Part shown: piece after piece, positions 19,454-28,909 of the stretch
How the letters are laid out: the number at the start of each line of letters is the position of its first letter
How positions within the stretch are numbered: the stretch's first letter is position 1
Assembly (NCBI GenBank): GCA_947476325.1
Contig: CANJPZ010000009.1
Coordinates: 1-64,000, forward strand
DNA from: Caulobacteraceae bacterium
GTDB taxonomy: Bacteria; Pseudomonadota; Alphaproteobacteria; Caulobacterales; Caulobacteraceae
Reading direction: 5' to 3'
Length of the DNA stretch: 64,000 nucleotides
Position numbers and translations under genes: made by a program
Notes under the pieces: model-generated
The model's input: the letters and a program-made list of their open reading frames with translations, nothing else
Told to the model about the DNA's origin: nothing
The model's database searches: none

Positions 19454-19498
19454 GACAACCCACGATTCCGTGAGTCCGATGGTAAATCGTGGGTTGTC
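19454..19498 (-). terminator. Perfect 14-bp inverted repeat after ndk
   Basis: Arms GACAACCCACGATT (19454-19467) and AATCGTGGGTTGTC (19485-19498) match perfectly around a 17-base loop, 16 bases downstream of the ndk stop. No T tract follows on the minus strand. It may be a 3' stabilising hairpin or weak terminator of ndk, or an operator for the small gene starting at 19378. Confidence 0.45.
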
Positions 19499-19513
19499 TA
19501 TATTTCAGGCTGT

Positions 19514-19933
19514 CTAGCCGGGGACCTGGTCGGCCGTGAAGAACTGGGCGATTTCGATCGCCGCGTTCTCGGCGCTGTCCGAACCGTGGACCGAATTTTC
19601 GCCGACCGAGATGGCCACTTCCTTGCGGATCGTGCCGGCCGCGGCATGCTCGGGATTGGTGGCGCCCATGACTTCGCGATAGCGGGCCACGGCATTGTCG
19701 CCTTCGAGGACCTGCACCACCACCGGCGAGCGGGTCATGAACTCGACCAGTTCGCCATAGAACGGGCGGGCGGCGTGGACTTCATAGAACTTCTCGGCCT
19801 GGGCCTTGCTCATCTGGATGCGGCGCTGGGCGACGATGCGCAGGCCCGCGCCTTCGATCATCGCATTGACCTTTCCGGTCAGGTTGCGCTCGGTGGCGTC
19901 GGGTTTGATGATCGAAAAGGTGCGCTCGGTCAT
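19514..19933 (-). CDS. ndk: Nucleoside diphosphate kinase
   Basis: Transfers phosphate from ATP to other NDPs via a phospho-histidine. 139 residues, the usual length. Seen: [16 protein letters not shown] at the N-terminus, [19 protein letters not shown], and the active-site histidine in [13 protein letters not shown]. Divergent from the ABC-F gene. Confidence 0.98.
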   Translation of the reverse strand: MTERTFSIIKPDATERNLTGKVNAMIEGAGLRIVAQRRIQMSKAQAEKFYEVHAARPFYGELVEFMTRSPVVVQVLEGDNAVARYREVMGATNPEHAAAGTIRKEVAISVGENSVHGSDSAENAAIEIAQFFTADQVPG

Positions 19934-20043
19934 GACTTTGGGTAATCTTTCTGGTCGTTGGGTTGGAATTGCGAGACGCGGGGCTTATAGCCACCGCCCC
20001 TCCAAGGTCAAACCCCGATCAAGTCCAAAGGTCAGCCTCCCCC

Positions 20044-21924
20044 GTGCTGCGCATATCCGAACTCACCTATGACGCCTGGGGCCGCCGGTTCTTTGACCGC
20101 GCCAGCGCCAGCCTGCCCGTCGGCGCCAAGGTGGGCCTGGTCGGCCGCAACGGCATCGGCAAGACCACCCTATTCAAGCTGATCCTGGGCCAGCTGCACG
20201 AAGGCGGCGGCGAGATCACCTGGCCCAAGGCCGCCCGCATCGCCGCGGTGGACCAGGAACACCCGGCCACGCCTGTCAGCCTGATCGACACCATCCTGGC
20301 CGCCGACGTCGAGCGCGCCGAACTGACCGCCAGCCTTGAGACCGCCGATCCGGAAGACCTGGGCGACATCTACGCCCGCCTGATTGAGATCGACGCCGAC
20401 GCCGCCCCTTCCCGCGCCGCTGAAATTCTCGCCGGCCTGGGTTTTTCCACCGAAGACCTGGCCCGCCCCATGGCCGAGTTCTCCGGCGGCTGGCGCATGC
20501 GCGTGGCCCTGGCCGCCGCCCTCTTCGCCCAGCCGGACCTGCTGCTGCTCGACGAGCCGACCAACTACCTCGATCTCGAAGGCGCACTGTGGCTGGAAGC
20601 GCGCCTTCAGAAGTATCCGCACACCACGCTGATCATCAGCCACGACCGTGACCTGTTGAACAACGCCTGCGACCATATCCTGCACATCACCAAGGCCAGG
20701 CTCGAGCTTTACACCGGCAACTACGAAGACTTTGAGCGCATGCGCGACGAAAAGGCCCGGCTGATGGCTGCGTCCAACGTCAAGATCGAGGCCAAGCGCG
20801 CCCACATGCAGGCCTTCGTCGACCGCTTCCGCGCCAAGGCGTCGAAAGCCGCCCAGGCCCAGTCGCGCCTCAAGATGCTGCAAAAGCTGCCGCCGGTATC
20901 GGATGTGGCTGCCGAGCACACCGCGCCCTTCTCCCTGCCCTCGCCGCCCCGACCCCTGCCGCCGCCCCTGATCCGGCTGGAAAAGGCCATCGTCGGCTAT
21001 GGCGACAAGCCGGTTCTGCGCAACATCAACCTGCGCATGGACATCGACGACCGCATCGGCCTGCTGGGCGTCAACGGGGCCGGCAAATCGACCTTCGCCA
21101 AACTGATCGCCGGCGCGCTCAAGGTCATGGAGGGCGAGTTCTTCCATAACGGCAAGATGAAGGTCGGCTGGTTCCACCAACACCAGATCGAGGCCATGGA
21201 CCCCACCGACACGGCGCTGGAAATCATCCGCCGGGCCATGCCGGACGCATCCGAAAACTCGCGGCGCTCGCGCCTGGCGCAATGGGGCCTGGGGTTTGAC
21301 AAACAGGAGACCACCGTCGCCAATCTGTCCGGCGGCGAGAGGGCCCGCCTGCTGCTCAATCTTGTGGCCATGGACGCGCCCCACGTCCTCATCCTCGACG
21401 AGCCGACCAACCACCTGGACATCGACTCGCGCCGCGCCCTGCTCGACGCCCTGAACGAATTCGATGGAGCCGTGATCCTCATCACCCACGACCGCTCGCT
21501 GATGGAGCTGGTCGCCGACCGCCTGTGGCTGGCGGCCGACGGCACCGTCAAACCCTTCGAAGGTGACATGGACGCCTATGCGAAATTCGTCCTCGATCGC
21601 GCCCGCGTCGCCGCCCGCGCGCCGGCCCAGAACCGCGAACCTGCGCCCGCCAAGGCGGCGGCCGAGCCCTATGTCAAACCGGCGCCCAAGGCCGCTCCCG
21701 GCCCGCTCAAACGCAAGCTGGAGGCCGCCGAAGAGGTTCTGGCCCGCCTGACCAAACAGGTCGAGGAACTGGATCTGGCCCTGTCCGACCCCAAGCTCTA
21801 TTCCACCGATCCGAAAAAGGCCGGCGAGATCGGCGATCGGCGCGACCGACTGGCCGAAAAGCTGGACCAGGCCGAAGCCGACTGGATGGCGGCGGCGGAA
21901 GCCTATGAAGCGGCGGCGGCCTGA
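20044..21924 (+). CDS. ABC-F family ATPase (YheS/Uup-like)
   Basis: 626 residues from a GTG start (MLRISELTYDAWGRRFFDRA); the open frame continues upstream without similarity. Two soluble ABC cassettes: Walker A GRNGIGKTT and GVNGAGKST, signatures FSGGWRMR and LSGGERAR, Walker B LLLLDEPTNYLDLE and LILDEPTNHLDID. The linker between them is long and charged, as in ABC-F proteins. An Ala/Pro-rich hinge precedes a C-terminal coiled coil (about residues 550-626). It has no membrane domain, so it probably acts on ribosomes rather than in transport. Confidence 0.94.
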   Translation: MLRISELTYDAWGRRFFDRASASLPVGAKVGLVGRNGIGKTTLFKLILGQLHEGGGEITWPKAARIAAVDQEHPATPVSLIDTILAADVERAELTASLETADPEDLGDIYARLIEIDADAAPSRAAEILAGLGFSTEDLARPMAEFSGGWRMRVALAAALFAQPDLLLLDEPTNYLDLEGALWLEARLQKYPHTTLIISHDRDLLNNACDHILHITKARLELYTGNYEDFERMRDEKARLMAASNVKIEAKRAHMQAFVDRFRAKASKAAQAQSRLKMLQKLPPVSDVAAEHTAPFSLPSPPRPLPPPLIRLEKAIVGYGDKPVLRNINLRMDIDDRIGLLGVNGAGKSTFAKLIAGALKVMEGEFFHNGKMKVGWFHQHQIEAMDPTDTALEIIRRAMPDASENSRRSRLAQWGLGFDKQETTVANLSGGERARLLLNLVAMDAPHVLILDEPTNHLDIDSRRALLDALNEFDGAVILITHDRSLMELVADRLWLAADGTVKPFEGDMDAYAKFVLDRARVAARAPAQNREPAPAKAAAEPYVKPAPKAAPGPLKRKLEAAEEVLARLTKQVEELDLALSDPKLYSTDPKKAGEIGDRRDRLAEKLDQAEADWMAAAEAYEAAAA

Positions 21925-21928
21925 GCCC

Positions 21929-22237
21929 TTACCCGCACTTCACCTGCCTGATGATCCCGGTAGGCTCATCGAAAACGATGTTCAGGCGAGCCGGGCTGTA
22001 ATCCATCGTGACCGCGCAACTGCTGCAATAGATCCGCCAGACGGCGCCGGCCGGTTTGGCGGGGATTTCGCTCTTGTTGCGCCCGACAAGGTTTTGAAGC
22101 TTGGCCGCCCCGCACAGATCAGGCTCGACCATTGCCGCAGCCTTTGGCGCTACGGCCTTGGACGCCGGACTTTCCGCCGCGCAGGCGATGGTCCCGAGAC
22201 CCAGGGCGATCACCGAAATCAGGACGATCTTATTCAT
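21929..22237 (-). CDS. I78-family peptidase-inhibitor-like exported protein
   Basis: 102 residues. The N-terminus MNKIVLISVIALGLGTIACA is a signal peptide with a possible lipobox (GTIAC). The mature part fits the I78 family: CGAAKLQNLVGR near its start, then VTMDYSPARLNIVFDE and a terminal VKCG. Such proteins are small periplasmic serine-protease inhibitors or of unknown role. The start overlaps the holC stop (ATGA). Confidence 0.85.
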   Translation of the reverse strand: MNKIVLISVIALGLGTIACAAESPASKAVAPKAAAMVEPDLCGAAKLQNLVGRNKSEIPAKPAGAVWRIYCSSCAVTMDYSPARLNIVFDEPTGIIRQVKCG

Positions 22238-22695
22238 GCCTTTTTCTCCCAGCCCCGGTCAGGATCTTCCTGCCAGTAGGACATCGCCGCACCGCCATCC
22301 TTGAACGCCTTGAACTGGGTGCGCGCCGCCTGCAGCGCCTCAGGCTCGCGCCCGTCGAACAGCACGATGCAGCGCTCGAACCCCTCAAGGCTCGCCGCCT
22401 GCGCCCCGTCCAGCAGGAACAACGCCTGCGCTTGATTGGGGTTGTCCTGGCCGGAAGTCAGCAGCACCGGCTGGCGCGCCGCATGGGGCTCACTGTCCAG
22501 ACCGTGCGGCAGGAACGCATCGTCGCGCCAGTTCCACAGCATCTGGTCCAGATGGTCCAGCCGCTGCTCGTCCGGTGCCCGAACCAGCGCCTTCCAGCCC
22601 TTGGCGAGGGTCTTTTCCAGCAGCACCGGCAGGGTCTGCTCCACGCCGGACCGCTCCAGATGATAGAACCAGACCTCGCAGGACGACCCGGTCAT
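22234..22695 (-). CDS. holC: DNA polymerase III subunit chi
   Basis: 153 residues. Chi links the clamp loader to SSB. Seen: EVWFYHLERSGVEQTLPVLL, the ARGWK-like segment AKGWKALVRAPDEQRLDHLD, LWNWRDDAFLPHG and QPVLLTSG. It lies three bases downstream of pepA on the same strand; pepA-holC adjacency is also found in E. coli. Confidence 0.94.
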   Translation of the reverse strand: MTGSSCEVWFYHLERSGVEQTLPVLLEKTLAKGWKALVRAPDEQRLDHLDQMLWNWRDDAFLPHGLDSEPHAARQPVLLTSGQDNPNQAQALFLLDGAQAASLEGFERCIVLFDGREPEALQAARTQFKAFKDGGAAMSYWQEDPDRGWEKKA

Positions 22696-22698
22696 CGA

Positions 22699-24174
22699 TC
22701 AGCTTTCGTAGTGATCGATAACCAGCTGGTTCAGCAGCCGCACGCCGAACCCCGTCGACGCCTCCGGGTTGGTCGGGGCGACCGACGGCCACTGCCAGGC
22801 GACGCCGGCGATATCCAGGTGCGCCCAGGGCGTTTCCTTGATGAACCTTTGCAGGAACAGCGCCGCCAGAACCGAGCCTGGCTTGCCGCCGATGTTCTTC
22901 ATGTCGGCCACCGGACTGTCGATCTGCTTGTCGTAGCCCTTGTGGATCGGCATGCGCCATAGCGCGTCGCCCGACGACTCGGATGCCGCCATAAGAGATT
23001 TGGCCAAGTCATCGTTATTGCTGAATAATCCGCCGATTTGGGTGCCCAGGGAAATGATGATCGCGCCGGTCAGGGTGGCTAGGTCGATCATCGCCCGCGG
23101 TGCAAAGCGCTCCTGGGTGTACCAGAGCGCGTCGGCCAGAACGAGCCGGCCTTCTGCGTCGGTATTGATCACCTCGATGGTCTGGCCGGACATCGATGTG
23201 ACCACGTCGCCGGGTCGCTGCGCGTTTCCGTCCGGCATGTTCTCGACGATGCCGAGTACGCCCACCGCATTGACCCGCGCCTTGCGCCTGGCCAGCGTCA
23301 TCATCAGGCCGGCGACGGCGCCTGCCCCGGCCATGTCGCCCTTCATCTCTTCCATGCCCTCGGCGCCCTTGATGGAGATGCCGCCGGTATCGAAGCACAC
23401 GCCCTTGCCGACAAAGGCGATGGGGGCCGCCTTGGCGTCGCCGCCCCGCCACTGGATCACCGCCAGCTGGCTCTCGCGCCGGCTGCCCTGTCCGACCCCC
23501 AGCAACGAGCCCATGCCCAGCTTTGCCATCTCGGCTTCACCAAGAATCTCCACGGAAAGTCCCAGCGATTCCATCGCCTTGACTCGGCGGGCGAATTCCC
23601 CCGGATAGAGGATGTTGGCCGGCTCGGTGACCAGATCGCGGGTGAAGGTTACGCCCTCGGCCAGAGCCGACAGCGGCACCCAGGCCTTTTTGGCCGCCGC
23701 CGGATCGTCGGCCACGATTCGCACCGTCTTGATCGACGGCTTTTTGTCCTCGGGCTCCTTGGTGCGGTACCGGTCAAACCGGTATGCGGCCAGACTGACG
23801 CCGAGCGCAGCGTGAGCGCAGGTCTCGGCGGCGCCGTCGGCGGCGAAAACCGTCAAGACGGTCGAGCCGCTGGTCTTGATCGCGCCATAGGCGCTGGCCG
23901 CCGCCGTTTCATGGCCACGCGCCTCCAGCTCGGCCTTTGGCCCCGTTCCCGCCAGAAGCAAGCGCTGGGCCTTCATGCCCGCTGGCGCGAGAATTTCGAG
24001 GCTCTGGCTGGCCTTGCCCTTGAAGCGGCCGCTGGACACCGCCCGCGACAGTGCACCCTCGCTTACCTTGTCGATCGCGCCCGCTGCAGGCGACAGACCA
24101 TCCTCGAAAGCCATCACTGCCACAGCGCCTTCCAGCTGGCCCAGGTCCGGCGCGGCGACGAATTCGATTTTCAT
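22699..24174 (-). CDS. pepA: Leucyl aminopeptidase (M17)
   Basis: Cytosolic dimetal aminopeptidase. 491 residues, normal length. The metal-binding/catalytic signature NTDAEGRLVLADAL is intact; AFVGKGVCFDTGGISIKGAEG supplies further ligands, and MKGDMAGAGAVAGLM follows. Heads a short pepA-holC-I78 operon and is divergent from lptF. Confidence 0.97.
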   Translation of the reverse strand: MKIEFVAAPDLGQLEGAVAVMAFEDGLSPAAGAIDKVSEGALSRAVSSGRFKGKASQSLEILAPAGMKAQRLLLAGTGPKAELEARGHETAAASAYGAIKTSGSTVLTVFAADGAAETCAHAALGVSLAAYRFDRYRTKEPEDKKPSIKTVRIVADDPAAAKKAWVPLSALAEGVTFTRDLVTEPANILYPGEFARRVKAMESLGLSVEILGEAEMAKLGMGSLLGVGQGSRRESQLAVIQWRGGDAKAAPIAFVGKGVCFDTGGISIKGAEGMEEMKGDMAGAGAVAGLMMTLARRKARVNAVGVLGIVENMPDGNAQRPGDVVTSMSGQTIEVINTDAEGRLVLADALWYTQERFAPRAMIDLATLTGAIIISLGTQIGGLFSNNDDLAKSLMAASESSGDALWRMPIHKGYDKQIDSPVADMKNIGGKPGSVLAALFLQRFIKETPWAHLDIAGVAWQWPSVAPTNPEASTGFGVRLLNQLVIDHYES

Positions 24175-24257
24175 AACAATACTCCCTCGTTCGCGCGGTT
24201 GTAGCAGCCGCCCGGCGGCGTGTAGAGAAGAGTCCGCGCCTCCTCACCCGGTTCCCG

Positions 24258-25400
24258 ATGACCCAGATCGAACGATACCTGTTCCAGCAGCTACGGGGGC
24301 CCACGATCTGGGCCATCGTCGCCCTGGCCGGTGTTGGCATCCTGTCACAGAGCCTGTCGGGCCTCGAACTGATCGTCGATCAACGCCAGAGCGCCTGGGT
24401 GTTCGTCAAGGTCACGGCCCTGGCCGTACCCAAGATGCTGTCGCTGATCATACCCCTCGGCGCCTTCGTGGCCGCCATGCTGACCTTCAACCGGCTGCAT
24501 ACCGAGCAGGAAATCGTCGTCTGCTATGCAGGCGGGGTCAGCCGCTGGCGCGTGGCCCAGCCGGCCATGCGGCTGGCCAGCTACCTGGCGCTTCTGACCC
24601 TGGTGATCAATATCTGGGTCGCGCCCCTGGCCTCGCGGAACATGCGGGCCGAGATCAACGCCGCCCGCGCCGATCTGGCCGCCGCTCTGGTGCGCGAAGG
24701 CCAGTTCACCCAGCCCGCGCCCGGCCTGTCGGTCTATGCCCAGACCATCGACCGTAGCGGCTTGATGCACAACCTGTTCATCCACCAGGAACATCAGGGC
24801 GGTAACGCCGCCACCTACACCGCCGCCGAAGGCCAGCTGGCCAGGCGCGACGGCGCCCCGGTGATCGTCATGCACAATGGCGCCACCCAGACGCTGTCCA
24901 ACGATGGCCAGCTCAACTACCTGGCCTTCGAGGAATACGTATTCGACGTGTCGCCCTTCAAGGTCGCCGTCGCCACGCCGACCACCAAGGCCGCCGACCG
25001 CTACATCAGCGAACTGCTGCATCCAGCCGCAACCGACGACTGGGGCCAGAAAAACCGCGACGTCATGCTGGCCGAGTTCCACAGCCGCATCGCCGGGCCG
25101 ATCTACAACCTGACCCTCATGGCCTTTGCAATCAGCGCCATCCTTGGCGGCGGTTTCTCGCGCATGGGTTATGGGCGTCGGGTCGCCTGGATGTCGGCCA
25201 TCGCCATCGGCACCCGCATCCTGGGCTTTGTGGTCGAAGAGGCTGCCGGCCACTCGCCGGCCCTGAATGTCCTGCAGTATGTGACGCCTCTGGCCGGACT
25301 AGCCTTTGCCCTTGGGCCGTTCATCCTCGGCGGGCGGCTGCGCCTGAAGAAGCCGTCTACGCCAAAACTGGCCAAACTTAAACCGGTGGGGGTTCGCTAG
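24258..25400 (+). CDS. lptF: LPS export ABC transporter permease LptF
   Basis: 380 residues with the LptF/G layout: two N-terminal helices (IWAIVALAGVGILSQSL; MLSLIIPLGAFVAAMLTF), a periplasmic jelly-roll-like domain (about residues 120-280), and three to four C-terminal helices. With LptG and the ATPase LptB it extracts LPS from the inner membrane. lptG follows directly at the next base after the stop. Confidence 0.95.
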   Translation: MTQIERYLFQQLRGPTIWAIVALAGVGILSQSLSGLELIVDQRQSAWVFVKVTALAVPKMLSLIIPLGAFVAAMLTFNRLHTEQEIVVCYAGGVSRWRVAQPAMRLASYLALLTLVINIWVAPLASRNMRAEINAARADLAAALVREGQFTQPAPGLSVYAQTIDRSGLMHNLFIHQEHQGGNAATYTAAEGQLARRDGAPVIVMHNGATQTLSNDGQLNYLAFEEYVFDVSPFKVAVATPTTKAADRYISELLHPAATDDWGQKNRDVMLAEFHSRIAGPIYNLTLMAFAISAILGGGFSRMGYGRRVAWMSAIAIGTRILGFVVEEAAGHSPALNVLQYVTPLAGLAFALGPFILGGRLRLKKPSTPKLAKLKPVGVR

Positions 25401-26507
25401 ATGCGTTTTCGCCTCACCGCCGTTGAATCCTACGTCCTCTTCCAGACTCTGATCGCCATAGCCGGCGCCATGACCATCCTCAGCTCGGTGATCCTGCTGA
25501 TGGATTTCGTCGAGGTGGCCAGTCGCGCTGACCTGCCCTTCACCCGGATTGCGGCGCTGGTGGCGATGAAGTCCCCGGCGGTGATCGTCCTGGTTCTGCC
25601 CTTCATGCTGCTGTTCGGAACCCTGGCGTCCTTCGTGGGACTGAACCGGCGCAGCGAGCTGGTCGCCCTACGCGCAGCCGGTGTGTCGGCCTGGCGCTTC
25701 ATCATGCCCGCAGCACTGGCCGCCTTCCTGTTCGGGGTTGTCACCATCGGCCTGCTCGATCCGGCCACCAGCCGCCTGAACGAAAGCTACGTCCAGTCCA
25801 TGGCGGCCCTCAGCGCCGACAAGGCCAATCACGGTGACCAGGACGTCTGGCTGCGTCAGGGCGATGAAAAGACCCAGCTCAAGACCCAGACGGTCATTCA
25901 CGCCCAGTCGATGGACACCGCCAACGCCGGCGTGCGGCTGACCGATGTGTCCTTCTACGTTTTCGATCTGGGCGCGGGCGGAGTGATGAACTTTCAGCGC
26001 CGTATCGAAGCGGCCAGGGCCGACCTCAAGGTCGGTGCCTGGAGCCTGACCGACGTTCGCGAGACATCCCCCGGCAGCGAGGTTCGCCGCTACGACACCA
26101 TGTCGGTGCCGACCATGATCTCTGACCGCCGCGATGTTGAGCGGTTCTCCTCGCCCACCACCATCTCGCTGTGGTCCCTGCCGCGGTTCATCCGCCAGAC
26201 CGAGCGGGCGGGCTTTTCCAGCCTCGGCTACCGGTTGCGACTGCAACAGCTGATCGCCACACCCCTGCTCTACGCCGCCATGTCGATCCTGGCGGCGGCC
26301 TTCTCGCTCAAGCTCATGCGGTTGGGCGGCCTGGCGGTGCTGACCACATCCGGCGTCGTCCTGGGCTTTGTGTTCTTTTTCTTCAACCAGTTCGCCGGCG
26401 CCCTGGGCCAAGCCGAAGTGATTCCGGTATTTGCGGCGGCATGGGCACCGCCTGTGCTGGCGCTTCTGTCCGGGCTCACCTTGCTTTGTTATACAGAAGA
26501 CGGTTGA
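25401..26507 (+). CDS. lptG: LPS export ABC transporter permease LptG
   Basis: 368 residues, same topology as LptF: VESYVLFQTLIAIAGAMTIL helix near the N-terminus, GLNRRSELVALRAAGVSAWR coupling-helix region, periplasmic domain, and C-terminal helices ending ALLSGLTLLCYTEDG. Located between lptF and lptD, so three Lpt components are encoded consecutively. Confidence 0.95.
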   Translation: MRFRLTAVESYVLFQTLIAIAGAMTILSSVILLMDFVEVASRADLPFTRIAALVAMKSPAVIVLVLPFMLLFGTLASFVGLNRRSELVALRAAGVSAWRFIMPAALAAFLFGVVTIGLLDPATSRLNESYVQSMAALSADKANHGDQDVWLRQGDEKTQLKTQTVIHAQSMDTANAGVRLTDVSFYVFDLGAGGVMNFQRRIEAARADLKVGAWSLTDVRETSPGSEVRRYDTMSVPTMISDRRDVERFSSPTTISLWSLPRFIRQTERAGFSSLGYRLRLQQLIATPLLYAAMSILAAAFSLKLMRLGGLAVLTTSGVVLGFVFFFFNQFAGALGQAEVIPVFAAAWAPPVLALLSGLTLLCYTEDG

Positions 26508-26534
26508 GCCAGGGGCGCTCGTGGAAAGTGTGAA

Positions 26535-28883
26535 ATGACGGTACCCCGCACGCCCCTTCATCTGCGCATCCTCGCCGGCGCCGCCGCTTCGGCGATGCTG
26601 GCTGGCGCGGCATCCGCCCAGGACAAGCCCGCGACCGGACCGACCTCGATCACCGCCGAGACGGCGACCACCAGCAATGGCCGGATCGAGGCCAGCGGCC
26701 ACGTCGAGGCGTTCAATGACCAGGGGACATTCCGGGCTGACAAGATGGTCAGCGAGGCCAATGGCGTACTCAAGGCCGACGGCCACGTTGAGGCCGTGAC
26801 GTCCGAACGCTCGCTCAAGGCCGACAGCGCCACCCTTGATCCCAATGCGGCGATCATTTCGGCCAACGGCGACATCCGCATCTATCAGCCCGACGGATCG
26901 GTCGAATACGCCAGCACCCTCATCTTTACCCGGGACCTTGAAACCGGCTTCGCCACCAACTTTGCCGCCCGTCTTCCGCAGAACGGCACCCTGGCGGCGG
27001 CCAATATCGTGCGCCGCGACGCCAGCTTCACCGAGCTGAACCGCGCCATCTTCACCGCCTGCTCCCTGTGCGACGACAAGGGCGCCGACAAAACTCCGAC
27101 TTGGGCGATCAGCGCTGACAAGGTGGTGCGCGACATCCCTGATGGCTCGATCAATTACCAGAACGCCTGGATCCGCATCCTGGGAACGCCGGTCCTTCCC
27201 CTGCCGTTCTTTTCGATGGCCGACCCCAGCGTGGACCGCAAATCCGGTCTTCTGGCCCCGGACTTCCAGCACACAGAACGGCGTGGCCTGAGCTATGAGC
27301 AACCCTGGCTGTGGGCGATTTCCCCGTCGCAGGAACTCGTCGTAATCCCTCAGATCAACACCCAGGTGAACCCGTTCGTCAGCGCCGACTGGCGCAAGCG
27401 ATTCTATTCGGGGATTCTTGAAGCCCAGACCGGCTACACCTACGACCGGGACTTCAACACCTCAGGTCTCAAGTTCGGCCCCAATCGTGGCAAGGCCTAT
27501 ATCTTCGCCGACGGCAAGTTCGCCCTCTCGCCCCAGTGGTCCTGGGGCTTCACCGCCCAGGCGGCCCGCGACCGTCGCCTGTTCGACCAATACAGCCTGG
27601 ACTATTCGCCGCCCGATCGCGGCCTGTTCCTGCCGGGTGACCGCCGGCTGATTTCCCAGATCTACACCACCCGCCAGGGCGACAGCTCCTACCTGTCCAT
27701 CGCCGCCTTCGGGTTCCAGAGCCTGCGCCCCCTGATTGCTCCGCCCGGTCCGTTCGGTCTGCGCCCGCTGGAAGATGACAACACCCTGCCTTTCGTCGGT
27801 CCCCTCGTGGAATTCCGTTACGATCCGGACTGGACCGTGGCCGGCGGTCGCCTGCGACTGGTCGGATCGGGCGTCATCCTGAACCGCAAGGCTTCGCCGA
27901 ACGTCCTGGGCGCAGCCGGGATCGACAGCAGCCGGGGCACCTTCGAAGGCGACTGGCGCAGCAGCATCACCCTGGCTGACGGCTTGCGGATCGAGCCGTT
28001 CGCCGACATCCGCGCCGACTACTATGAGACCGGCGACCTCAGCACCCTCGACACCGCCAATCACGCCAATTCACGCACCATTCCCACCGCCGGGCTGGAT
28101 GTCTCCTGGCCCCTGGTGCGCACGACCTCCGGGATGACCACAACCATCGAGCCCATCCTGCAGCTCGCCATTTCGCCGGACTCCAAAGCCAATCCCCAGA
28201 TCCCCAACGAAGACAGCCTCGCCTTCCAGTTCGACGATACCAATCTGTTCCAGTTCAACCGGTCGCCCGGCTTTGATCTCTACGAGGGCGGCCAGCGCCT
28301 GACCGCAGGCGTGCGAACCACTTTCGACTGGGGCGATGGCCGCAACGCCCGCTTCCTGATCGGCCAGAGCTTCCGCTCCCAGCCCGACGCGGTCCTGCCG
28401 TCCGAGACGGGCCTCAAGGACACAACCTCCGACTGGATTGTCGCGGCCGAGATCACGCCCGTTACCGGCCTGTCGCTGTTTTCCAAGGGCCGCTTCGACA
28501 ATGGCGACCTGCAGCACATCGAGGCGGGCCTGGACGCCAACCTGCCCGGCGGTTCTGGCTATCTGCGTTATATGCGCACCGAAAAGGACCTCACCGGCGC
28601 CTCGGCCGAGGATGTCGAGGGCCAGGGCCAGATCTTCATCACCAAGACCTGGGGCATCATGGCCACCGCGACGCGCGACCTGGACCAGAAGCAATGGCGC
28701 AGGCGTTCCATCGGCGCCGTCTACCAGGACGATTGCCTGCGGTTTGAACTGTTGTATCAGCGCGACAACAATCCGCTTCTGGGCGCCCGGGATTCCAGTT
28801 CGGTGGTCTTTCGCCTAACCCTCGCCACATTAGGTGATACAGGTTACAACAACGCTGCAAATCGCCGCCCCGGCGCGCGCTGA
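26535..28883 (+). CDS. lptD: LPS assembly outer-membrane protein LptD
   Basis: 782 residues. Signal peptide (LRILAGAAASAMLAGAASAQ), then an OstA/LptA-like beta-jellyroll (about residues 35-170) and a long beta-barrel with many aromatic strands (GLSYEQPWLWAISP, GLQSLRP-type turns). Cysteines at about 176, 179 and 734 could form the disulfides needed for function, fewer and placed differently from E. coli (which also has one near residue 31). Receives LPS from the LptA bridge and inserts it in the outer membrane. Confidence 0.95.
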   Translation: MTVPRTPLHLRILAGAAASAMLAGAASAQDKPATGPTSITAETATTSNGRIEASGHVEAFNDQGTFRADKMVSEANGVLKADGHVEAVTSERSLKADSATLDPNAAIISANGDIRIYQPDGSVEYASTLIFTRDLETGFATNFAARLPQNGTLAAANIVRRDASFTELNRAIFTACSLCDDKGADKTPTWAISADKVVRDIPDGSINYQNAWIRILGTPVLPLPFFSMADPSVDRKSGLLAPDFQHTERRGLSYEQPWLWAISPSQELVVIPQINTQVNPFVSADWRKRFYSGILEAQTGYTYDRDFNTSGLKFGPNRGKAYIFADGKFALSPQWSWGFTAQAARDRRLFDQYSLDYSPPDRGLFLPGDRRLISQIYTTRQGDSSYLSIAAFGFQSLRPLIAPPGPFGLRPLEDDNTLPFVGPLVEFRYDPDWTVAGGRLRLVGSGVILNRKASPNVLGAAGIDSSRGTFEGDWRSSITLADGLRIEPFADIRADYYETGDLSTLDTANHANSRTIPTAGLDVSWPLVRTTSGMTTTIEPILQLAISPDSKANPQIPNEDSLAFQFDDTNLFQFNRSPGFDLYEGGQRLTAGVRTTFDWGDGRNARFLIGQSFRSQPDAVLPSETGLKDTTSDWIVAAEITPVTGLSLFSKGRFDNGDLQHIEAGLDANLPGGSGYLRYMRTEKDLTGASAEDVEGQGQIFITKTWGIMATATRDLDQKQWRRRSIGAVYQDDCLRFELLYQRDNNPLLGARDSSSVVFRLTLATLGDTGYNNAANRRPGAR

Positions 28884-28909
28884 CAGGGCTACAGGACGAC
28901 CGCACCAGA

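Noticed and set aside
20170-21489. 439-codon minus-strand frame
   Set aside because: Antisense to the ABC-F gene with its intact Walker motifs; low-complexity Gly/Val/Gln-rich product.
25668-27302. 544-codon minus-strand frame
   Set aside because: Antisense to lptG and lptD; no recognisable domain.
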